Assembly: GCF_018402285.1 (NCBI RefSeq)
Contig: NZ_JAGYJH010000002.1
Location: 62,001 to 126,000, forward strand
Reading direction: 5' to 3'
DNA length: 64,000 nucleotides
Origin: Hyphomonas sp.
GTDB taxonomy: Bacteria > Pseudomonadota > Alphaproteobacteria > Caulobacterales > Hyphomonadaceae
Shown: piece by piece, positions 56,758-64,000 of the stretch
How the letters are laid out: each line of letters starts with the position of its first letter
How positions within the stretch are numbered: the first letter of the stretch is position 1
Translations under genes and position numbers: made by a program
Notes under the pieces: model-generated
Told to the model about the DNA's origin: nothing
Databases searched by the model: none
What the model saw: the letters and a program-made list of their open reading frames with translations, nothing else

Positions 56758-58422
56758 ATGGCCGGTCCCCAGATCGTTTTCCACATGCAGGGCCTTACCA
56801 AGGCCTATCCCGGCGGCAAGAAGGTGTTTGAAAACATCCACCTGAACTTCCTCCCGGACGCCAAGATCGGTGTGGTCGGCGTCAACGGCTCGGGTAAATC
56901 GACCCTGCTGCGCATCATGGCCGGCGTCGACAAGGACTATACCGGCGAAGCCTGGGCCGCAGACGGCATCAAGGTCGGCTACCTCCCGCAGGAGCCAAAG
57001 CTCGATCCCAAACTCACAGCCTTCGAGAACGTTGCCGCCTCCTGCCCGGAAAAGCAGATGGTCGACAAGTTCAACGAGATTTCGATGAAGCTCGGCGAGG
57101 ACTATTCCGACGAGCTGATGGAAGAGATGACCAAGCTCCAGGAGCAGATCGACGCGGCCGATGCCTGGGACATCGACTCCAAGATCGAAATGGCCATGAA
57201 CGCCCTGCGCTGTCCGGACAATGATGCTGACGTCACCACCCTCTCGGGCGGTGAAGTGCGCCGCGTCGCCATCTGCCAGCTCCTCCTGTCAAAGCCTGAC
57301 ATGATCCTGATGGACGAACCGACCAACCACCTCGACGCCGAAACCGTCGCCTGGCTGCAGAACTACCTGATCAACTTCCCCGGCTGCGTCATCCTTGTGA
57401 CCCACGACCGTTACTTCCTCGACGACATCACCAGCTGGATCCTCGAGCTCGACCGTGGCCGCGGCGTGCCCTTCCAGGGCAACTATTCGGGCTGGGTCGA
57501 ACAGAAGGCCAAGCGGATGGAGCAGGAAGCGCGCGACGATGTCGGCCGCAAGCGCACCCTCGCCAAGGAACTCGAATGGGTCCGCTCCGGCCAGAAGGCC
57601 CGCCAGGCCAAGTCCAAGGCTCGTATCACGGCCTATGAGAAGATGGCGTCGGAGGCAGAGCGCGAGAAGGTGATGACCGCGCAGATCCGCATTCCCCCTG
57701 GCCCGCGCCTTGGCGGCGTCGTGCTCGAGGCCGAAGGCCTCAGCAAGGCATTCGGCGACAATGTCCTGATCGAGAACCTCAACTTCAAACTCCCCCCCGG
57801 CGGTATCGTCGGCGTCATCGGCCCCAACGGTGCGGGTAAATCCACGCTGTTCAAGATGATCCTCGGCCAGGAAAAGCCCGACGCTGGCGCCATGCGTGTC
57901 GGCGAGACGGTCAAGATCGGCTATGTCGACCAGAGCCGCGACAAGCTCGACCCGAACAAGAACGTCTGGGAAGAAATCTCCGGTGGCACCGATGTCATCG
58001 ACCTCGGCGGCGTCTCGGTCATGTCCCGCGCCTATGTCGGCGCCTTCAACTTCAAGGGCACCGACCAGCAGAAGAAAGTCGGCATCCTCTCGGGTGGTGA
58101 GCGCAACCGCGTCCACCTCGCCAAGATGCTCCGCGGCAGCCACAACCTGCTCCTCCTTGACGAACCGACCAACGACCTCGACGTGGAAACCCTGCAGGCG
58201 CTGGAAGAAGGCCTCGACAACTTCCCCGGCTGCGCCGTCATCATCTCGCACGATCGCTGGTTCCTCGACCGTATGGCCACCCACATCCTCGCCTTCGAGG
58301 GCGACAGCCATGTCGAATGGTTCGAGGGCGATTTCTCCTCCTACCTCGAAGACAAGAAACGCCGGCTCGGCGAAGACGCGGTGAACCCCAAGCGCCTGAA
58401 GTTCAAGAAGTTCTCGCGCTAG
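56758..58422 (+). CDS. ettA: Energy-dependent translational throttle protein EttA (ABC-F ATPase)
   Basis: Two ABC cassettes: GVNGSGKSTLLRIMAGVDKDYTGEAW, LSGGEVRRVAICQLLLSKPDMILMDEPTNHLDAE, GPNGAGKSTLFKMILG, LSGGERNRVHLAKMLRGSHNLLLLDEPTNDLDVE. Confidence 0.95.
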   Translation: MAGPQIVFHMQGLTKAYPGGKKVFENIHLNFLPDAKIGVVGVNGSGKSTLLRIMAGVDKDYTGEAWAADGIKVGYLPQEPKLDPKLTAFENVAASCPEKQMVDKFNEISMKLGEDYSDELMEEMTKLQEQIDAADAWDIDSKIEMAMNALRCPDNDADVTTLSGGEVRRVAICQLLLSKPDMILMDEPTNHLDAETVAWLQNYLINFPGCVILVTHDRYFLDDITSWILELDRGRGVPFQGNYSGWVEQKAKRMEQEARDDVGRKRTLAKELEWVRSGQKARQAKSKARITAYEKMASEAEREKVMTAQIRIPPGPRLGGVVLEAEGLSKAFGDNVLIENLNFKLPPGGIVGVIGPNGAGKSTLFKMILGQEKPDAGAMRVGETVKIGYVDQSRDKLDPNKNVWEEISGGTDVIDLGGVSVMSRAYVGAFNFKGTDQQKKVGILSGGERNRVHLAKMLRGSHNLLLLDEPTNDLDVETLQALEEGLDNFPGCAVIISHDRWFLDRMATHILAFEGDSHVEWFEGDFSSYLEDKKRRLGEDAVNPKRLKFKKFSR

Positions 58423-58439
58423 GTCCGTTAAAACTGTCA

Positions 58440-58478
58440 TCCCGGGCAAAGGCTGCGCAGCAGCCGATTGACCCGGGA
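58440..58478. repeat. Nested palindromic element between ettA and the amidase gene
   Basis: TCCCGGG caaa GGCTGC gca GCAGCC gattga CCCGGGA: perfect 6-bp inner and 7-bp outer stems. Confidence 0.55.
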
Positions 58479-58529
58479 CCAAGCCCCGCTACTCTCCCGT
58501 CTCTGATCAGGGACCGGGAGAGGGCATCC

Positions 58530-60149
58530 ATGAACCACACCATCACCGCCGCGCTCGGCGCGCTCATGCTCGCCGCCTGCGCCACGCCTGCGCCCGAAAG
58601 CCTCGCCCCGCCTGAGGCCGTCGCCGACGCCCCGGTCGCCCCCGGCTATGAAGCCACCGGCCTCCTGGCGCGGACACTCCCGGAACTCTCCGCCGCCCTC
58701 GCCAGCGGCGAGACGACCTCGGTGGTGCTCACCACCGCCTACATCGCCCGCATCGACGCGATCGACCGCGCCGGCCCGCGCCTGCAGTCGATCATCGCCC
58801 TCAACCCCGACGCCCTCGCCCAGGCCGCCGCTTCCGATGCCCGCCGGGCGGCAGGCGCGCCCCTCGGGCCCCTGGACGGCCTGCCCATCCTCCTGAAGGA
58901 CAATATCGAGTCCCTCGACCCCATGGCGACCACCGCCGGCTCGATTGCCCTGAAGGACAACGTCACCGGCCGCGACAGCCCCCTCGTTGCGGGCCTGCGC
59001 GCTGAAGGCGCTGTCATCCTCGGCAAGACCAATCTCAGCCAGTGGGCAAACTTCCGATCAAACGACTCAATCAGCGGCTGGTCCTCCGTGGGCGGACAGG
59101 TCCGCAACCCCCATATGCTAGACCGCTCCCCCTGCGGCTCAAGCTCGGGCACCGGCGCGGCCATCGCTGCTTCCCTCGCTGCCGGCGGTGTTGGCACGGA
59201 AACCAACGGCTCGATCATCTGCCCGTCCAATGTGAACGGCCTCGTCGGCTTCAAGCCCACCGTCGGCATCCTCCCGCAGGACGCCATCGTGCCGATTTCG
59301 CCCAGCCAGGACACCGCTGGCCCGATGACCAAGACCGTCAAAGGCGCGGCCCTGATGATGAACGCGATGGACGCAGGCGAGACCGACTTCACCAGTGCCC
59401 TCTCGGCCGATGCGCTGAAAGGCAAACGCCTCGGTGTCCTGCGCGCCTCGGTAGGCTCCAACCCGGACATCAACGCCCGATTCGAGGCGAGCCTTGAGGC
59501 CATGCGCGCAATCGGCGCCGAGATTGTCGAGATCGAGGAAAGCAATGTTCCCGGAGATTTCTGGGCCGCCTCGCTCCTCCTCCTGCAGTATGAGTTCAAG
59601 GACAGCCTCAACGCCTATCTCGCCGCCGCCCCGTCCGGTGTTGTGACCCGTACCCTCAGCGATGTCATCACCTTCAACCTTGCCAACGCAGACACCGAAC
59701 TCGCCCTCTTCAACCAGGACCTCTTCGATGCGTCCGATGCCCTTGGTCCGCTTACGGATCAGGCCTATCTCGACGCCAGGGCGCTTGTTCAGTCCGCCAC
59801 GCGCGAAAACGGCATCGACCGGCTCCTCGCCGAACACGGCGTGGACGCGCTCGTCTCGCCGTCTGGCCCGCTTTCCCCGCGCGTCGATCCGGTCAATGGC
59901 GATGTCTGGCCCGCCTGGGCCGGAGCAGGCTATCTCGCTGCCGTCGCAGGCTATCCCCATCTCACCGTGCCGATGGGGGAGGTCCACGGCGTCCCGCTGG
60001 GCGTCTCCTTCATGGGCGCCAGGGACGCGGACGCGGCGATCCTTGCCTATGGCTATGCCTATGAGCAGGCCACCGGCCTGCGCTCCGATCCCAGATACCT
60101 GGAAACCGCCGAAGACCGCCCGGAAATCGCCGCCGCCATGCAGCGTTAA
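58530..60149 (+). CDS. Amidase (amidase signature family), exported lipoprotein
   Basis: Lipobox LMLAACATP; GLPILLKDNIES, GKTNLSQWANFRS, DRSPCGSSSGTGAAIAASLAAGGVGTETNGSIICPSNVNGLVGFKPTVG. Confidence 0.93.
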   Translation: MNHTITAALGALMLAACATPAPESLAPPEAVADAPVAPGYEATGLLARTLPELSAALASGETTSVVLTTAYIARIDAIDRAGPRLQSIIALNPDALAQAAASDARRAAGAPLGPLDGLPILLKDNIESLDPMATTAGSIALKDNVTGRDSPLVAGLRAEGAVILGKTNLSQWANFRSNDSISGWSSVGGQVRNPHMLDRSPCGSSSGTGAAIAASLAAGGVGTETNGSIICPSNVNGLVGFKPTVGILPQDAIVPISPSQDTAGPMTKTVKGAALMMNAMDAGETDFTSALSADALKGKRLGVLRASVGSNPDINARFEASLEAMRAIGAEIVEIEESNVPGDFWAASLLLLQYEFKDSLNAYLAAAPSGVVTRTLSDVITFNLANADTELALFNQDLFDASDALGPLTDQAYLDARALVQSATRENGIDRLLAEHGVDALVSPSGPLSPRVDPVNGDVWPAWAGAGYLAAVAGYPHLTVPMGEVHGVPLGVSFMGARDADAAILAYGYAYEQATGLRSDPRYLETAEDRPEIAAAMQR

Positions 60150-60181
60150 CCTCTCCTGGCAAAAGCCGGTAAATCTGCGCG

Positions 60182-60349
60182 CTACTCGGACTTGCGTTCC
60201 GGCAGCGGCTCATCCGGCGAAATCAGGATGCGTGCCGCCGCGCCATCGGGATCATCAAACTGCTCCGACCGCACGGCCCACAGGAACCCGACGAGCCCCA
60301 TTGCGCCCATCACAAGGGCGATCGGTATGAGGAAAATGAGACCACTCAT
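60182..60349 (-). CDS. ccoS: cbb3-type cytochrome oxidase assembly protein CcoS
   Basis: MSGLIFLIPIALVMGAMGLVGFLWAVRSEQFDDPDGAAARIL. Confidence 0.9.
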   Translation of the reverse strand: MSGLIFLIPIALVMGAMGLVGFLWAVRSEQFDDPDGAAARILISPDEPLPERKSE

Positions 60350-62565
60350 CCTGTCTTCTCCGTGTTCAGATTGATCCTCAGGGCATTGAGGCAAACAATG
60401 ATCGACGACCCCGACATCGCAATCGCTGCCACCAGCGGCGTTGCATGCCCCAGGACCGCAATCGGCACCGCGACAAGATTATACGCCGCCGCAAACCCGA
60501 AATTCTGCAGCATCACCGCCTTGGCCAGCCGCGCCGTCTTCACGAGGCCCGGCAAAGGCGCGAGCCCCCCGGAATAAACCGCATCGGCTGCCGACTGGCT
60601 CACATCCAGCGCCCCCCCCGGCGCGGCCGACGCATGCGCCAGGGCGAGCGCCCCCGCATCGTTCAGCCCATCGCCCACCATCAGGACCTTGCGCCCGGCT
60701 GCCTGCAGCGCTTCCAGCCGCGCCACCTTCGCCTGCGGGCTCGCAGCCGCCGTCCACTGATCAATTCCCAGCGTCCGGGCGACTTCTGCAACGGCTTCGG
60801 TCCGGTCCCCGGAGACGATCTCCATCGTCATGCCCATCGCCGAAAGTTGCGCCAGCATCCCGGCTGCCCCGCTCTGGATGTCATCCTCAAAACGCAGCTC
60901 TACAGGCGCCTCATTGCCGCGCGCAAAGAAAAGGGTCGCGCCCACATGCCCTGCCGCTTTCGCGCCCGTCCACTCAGCCGATCCGAGCCGGCAGGGGGCG
61001 CCGTTCACCTCGCCCTCGAGCCCGAGGCCCGGCCGCTCCTTCACGTCCTTTGCCAGCGGGCCGGGGCCAGCGGCCACCGTCAGCGCCCGCGAAAGCGGAT
61101 GCCGGCTCGCCCGCGCCAGCTGTGCCGCTTCAGCCAGCAGGCTTGCCGGAACATCTGCCGAAATCAGACGCGGCGTGCCCAGGGTCAATGTGCCGGTCTT
61201 GTCGAAGATCACATGATCGCACGCCGCAATCCGCTCCAGCGCGTCGCCCGATTTGAGATACGCTCCGCCCTTGAAGAGGCGCCCTGCCGCCACAACCTGA
61301 ACCACCGGCGCGGCCAGCGCCAGCGCGCAGGGGCAGGTGATGATGAGTGTCGAGACGGCAATCAGGATCGCCTCGCGCAGGCCCATCCCGCCCACCAGCC
61401 ACCAGCCGAGGAATGTCAGCAGCGCCGTGGAATGCACCAGCGGCACATAGAGGGAAACTGCCTTGTCGGCGATCTGGCGATAGGTAGACCGCTTCTGCTC
61501 GCCCGCCGTCAGCATCTGGCTGATTTCGGCGAGCAGGGAGTCTGCCGCCGCGGCCGTCGCCTGTCCGGTCAGGGGCTGGGAAAGGTTGATCGAGCCCGCC
61601 ATGAGCTTCATGCCCGCCCCGGTCCATCGCGGCAGGCTCTCGCCGGTGACCAGGCTCTCGTCCACTTCCGATTCCCCCCCCTCGATCACCATGTCGACCA
61701 CGGCGCGCTCGCCGGGCGCCAGAAGGATGCGGTCGCCGGGACGGATCTCTTCAGCCCGCACGGACCGCGGCGATCCATCTGCGCCAATTCGCGTCACCGT
61801 GCGGCTCGCCAGCGCGGCGAGATCGCGCGCGGCTGACCAGGCCCGCCGCCGCACGCGCGCATCCAGGAACCGTCCGATCAGCAGGAAGAACAACAACATG
61901 CACGCGGCATCGAAATACGCATGCTCCCCTCCGCGCAGCGTTTCGGTCACACTCACCGAGAAAGCCAGGATCAGCGCCAGCGAAATCGGCACATCCATAT
62001 TGGTGCGCCGTTTCTTCAGCACATTCCAGGCCGACTTGAAGAAAGGCCGCCCCGAATAGATCAGCGTCGGCAACGCGATGACGCCGGACAGCGCATGCAG
62101 GCCTTGCCGGGTCGCCTCGCCCATCTCGCCATGCCCGCCCCAAACAGAGACCGACAGCAGCATGATGTTGGCGGTCGCAAATCCGGCCACGCCCATGGCG
62201 AGGAGCAGCGACTGCTCCTCCTTCTTGTGCCCGTCATCTTCGGTCGCCGTATCAAGCGGCGCCACGCCGTATCCAAGCCCGCTGACCGCTTCGCTTATCC
62301 GCCGGGGTTCCAGATTGCCCGACCATGCAATGTCGAGCTTTCCGTTCGAAAGGTTCAGCCTTGCGCTCTCCACTCCCGGCAACGCTGCAACAACCCCCTC
62401 GATGCGGGAGAGACACCCGCCGCATTTCGCTCCGCGCACGGTCAGCGACAGGCGGCTCTGCTTGCCCACCTTGCGCACGAAGGCGCCAGGATCAGAGGCA
62501 TCTGATCCGCCGGGCGGGGCAAGCCCGCTCGGGCACCCGTTGGCATCGAGGGAAAGGTCCGTCAT
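60346..62565 (-). CDS. ccoI: Cation-translocating P-type ATPase CcoI/FixI
   Basis: HMA CGGCLSRIEG, ITCPCALALAAPVV, DKTGTLTLG, VGDGLNDAGALALAHAS; adjacent to ccoS/fixH/ccoG. Confidence 0.93.
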   Translation of the reverse strand: MTDLSLDANGCPSGLAPPGGSDASDPGAFVRKVGKQSRLSLTVRGAKCGGCLSRIEGVVAALPGVESARLNLSNGKLDIAWSGNLEPRRISEAVSGLGYGVAPLDTATEDDGHKKEEQSLLLAMGVAGFATANIMLLSVSVWGGHGEMGEATRQGLHALSGVIALPTLIYSGRPFFKSAWNVLKKRRTNMDVPISLALILAFSVSVTETLRGGEHAYFDAACMLLFFLLIGRFLDARVRRRAWSAARDLAALASRTVTRIGADGSPRSVRAEEIRPGDRILLAPGERAVVDMVIEGGESEVDESLVTGESLPRWTGAGMKLMAGSINLSQPLTGQATAAAADSLLAEISQMLTAGEQKRSTYRQIADKAVSLYVPLVHSTALLTFLGWWLVGGMGLREAILIAVSTLIITCPCALALAAPVVQVVAAGRLFKGGAYLKSGDALERIAACDHVIFDKTGTLTLGTPRLISADVPASLLAEAAQLARASRHPLSRALTVAAGPGPLAKDVKERPGLGLEGEVNGAPCRLGSAEWTGAKAAGHVGATLFFARGNEAPVELRFEDDIQSGAAGMLAQLSAMGMTMEIVSGDRTEAVAEVARTLGIDQWTAAASPQAKVARLEALQAAGRKVLMVGDGLNDAGALALAHASAAPGGALDVSQSAADAVYSGGLAPLPGLVKTARLAKAVMLQNFGFAAAYNLVAVPIAVLGHATPLVAAIAMSGSSIIVCLNALRINLNTEKTG

Positions 62566-63080
62566 TTCACCACGATCTCCCGATGGGCAGAAAATTCGTG
62601 GCCCTCAGCCTGGGGATCAACATCTGCGGTGATGATCACAGTCCAGAGACCAGGCGCCAGCGCGCTGGCAGAGGCGCGGTATTCGCCGCCTCCGGCCGGC
62701 GCCAGATCAAGAACGCGGTCGAGCCCCCGGTCGCTGGGATGGCGCAGCAGGGCAGTGGTTGCGAAAACGGGCAGGGCAGAGCCATCCGCCTTGAGCAGGC
62801 GCGTATTGAGCTCAAGACCGTCTGGCGCGGGGGTGAACCCGATCTCGGCGGTCCAGCCGGCCTCTTGCTGATGCGCGCGCCGGGCCAGCTCCTGATTGTA
62901 CTCCAGGCCCGTCAGATAGGATTTCTCCACATCTTCGCCTGGAAAGCTGGTGATCGCCGCCCAGAGGAAAATGCCGTTCACGATAAACATGCACCCGAAG
63001 AAGCCGAGGAACCAGAGCAGGGCATGCCAGCCCTTGAGCTGGCCCTTCGGGGGAGGGGTAAGGGAAAGGGACGTCGCCAT
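62562..63080 (-). CDS. FixH family protein
   Basis: WHALLWFLGFFGCMFIVNGIFLWAAITSFPGEDVEKSYLTGLEYNQEL; start set at MATSLSLTPPPKG. Confidence 0.9.
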   Translation of the reverse strand: MATSLSLTPPPKGQLKGWHALLWFLGFFGCMFIVNGIFLWAAITSFPGEDVEKSYLTGLEYNQELARRAHQQEAGWTAEIGFTPAPDGLELNTRLLKADGSALPVFATTALLRHPSDRGLDRVLDLAPAGGGEYRASASALAPGLWTVIITADVDPQAEGHEFSAHREIVVK

Positions 63081-63081
63081 G

Positions 63082-64000
63082 TTACTGGTCTCCTGTGGTG
63101 AAGGGGGCATCGGCTTCAGCAATCTCGCCGGTGGCCGTGTCCCTGATCTGTACCCTGAGGGTCGTGCGCGATGGCAGATCTTCCGGCCGCGCGGTAACGA
63201 GCAGGCGGTAGCGGTCAACGCCGTGCGCCTGTGTCGTCAGCTGAAGCGTTCCATTGTCCGGCGCCGTCCCCAGGCCGATGATCTCGAAGCTCGCCTCCGG
63301 CAGGCCTTCCACCGAAATGTCGACTGTCCGCAAGTTGGTGGCCTTGTTGACGAGCTTGAGCGTGTAGCCATTGCGGACGCTGCCATCCGAAAGCCGGATG
63401 AAGGGCGGCGAGCGGTCTTTCAATACGTTGAATTCGTACGTGGACTTGGTGGTGTAGCCCCACAGCATCAGCAGGCTGATGGCCGCAATCAGGATGGCAT
63501 AGAGCGCCGTGCGAACGCGAAACAGCTTGTAGCGGGGCTTCTCCCCGCAGGCACGTGCGGCAACGGCAACATCGGTATCATAGGCGATCAGCCCCGTGGG
63601 CCGGTCCACCTTCTTCATGATGTCATCACACGCATCAATGCACAGCGCGCAATGGATGCATTCCAGCTGCGCCCCGTCGCGGATGTCGATGCCCATCGGG
63701 CAGACCTGAACGCACTGTTTGCAATCGATACAGTCGCCCCGGCCGTCCCAGCTTTCGCCTTTCCGGTGCGGCGCGCGCGGCTCTCCCCGGTCATAGCGGT
63801 AGGTGACGTTGAGGGCATGTTCATCGGTGAGCGCCCCCTGGATGCGCGGCCAGGGGCAGAGATAGGTGCAGACCTGCTCGCGCATGGTGCCGGCCAGCGC
63901 ATAGGTCGTGAAGGTCAGGACGCCGGCAAAGAAATACGCTGTCAGCGGCGCCTCGCCGGTAAAGAAGGTGCGGGCGATTGTCGGGGCGTCATGCCAGTAC
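63082..64000 (-). CDS. ccoG: Cytochrome c oxidase accessory protein CcoG (FixG/RdxA), partial at window end
   Basis: MREQVCTYLCPWPRIQGALTDEHALNVTYRYDRGEPR; ferredoxin motifs CIDCKQCVQVCPMGIDIRDGAQLECIHCALCIDACD; frame open to the window edge. Confidence 0.93.
   Translation of the reverse strand, partial: YWHDAPTIARTFFTGEAPLTAYFFAGVLTFTTYALAGTMREQVCTYLCPWPRIQGALTDEHALNVTYRYDRGEPRAPHRKGESWDGRGDCIDCKQCVQVCPMGIDIRDGAQLECIHCALCIDACDDIMKKVDRPTGLIAYDTDVAVAARACGEKPRYKLFRVRTALYAILIAAISLLMLWGYTTKSTYEFNVLKDRSPPFIRLSDGSVRNGYTLKLVNKATNLRTVDISVEGLPEASFEIIGLGTAPDNGTLQLTTQAHGVDRYRLLVTARPEDLPSRTTLRVQIRDTATGEIAEADAPFTTGDQ

Noticed and set aside
57289-58482. 397-aa minus-strand ORF antisense to ettA
   Set aside because: Mirror of a highly conserved ABC-F gene; no independent motif
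1-64000. Search for CRISPR arrays, rRNA, tRNA, prophage or toxin-antitoxin systems
   Set aside because: No regularly spaced repeats, recognisable RNA genes or diagnostic proteins seen by eye; tRNAscan/CRISPRCasFinder would be needed to exclude formally

Overview
GC-rich, probably alphaproteobacterial (possibly Hyphomonadaceae-like; inference only) chromosomal window. Four blocks: (1) ~1-38.6 kb, an exopolysaccharide/surface-glycan region (Wzx-type flippase, BBP2-type outer-membrane protein, Wzc-like tyrosine autokinase, O-antigen ligase/polymerase-like protein, several glycosyltransferases, GT39, sulfotransferase, acyltransferases, GtrA, FAD oxidoreductase, GalE). It is interrupted by two decayed IS3-family relics. 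(2) Within it at 1986-12790, a compact two-gene NRPS-PKS assembly line: formyltransferase / C-like remnant / adenylation domain split by a luciferase-like monooxygenase / PCP, followed by KS-AT-KR-DH-ACP-TE. This is the most interesting system in the window. A hand-read specificity code close to the glycine code suggests an N-formylated, possibly oxidised, glycine extended by malonate. (3) ~38.6-44.9 kb, a MoxR/DUF58/SpoIIM/RDD/DUF4350/DUF4129 operon. (4) ~45-64 kb, housekeeping/metabolic genes (GMC oxidoreductase, aldo/keto reductase, fRMsr, carboxylesterase, Cys/Met PLP enzyme, GST, NUDIX, S9 peptidase, EttA, amidase) ending in a cbb3 oxidase assembly cluster (ccoS, ccoI, ccoH, ccoG). No rRNA, tRNA or CRISPR array was recognised. 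All family calls are from reading motifs by eye; no searches were run.
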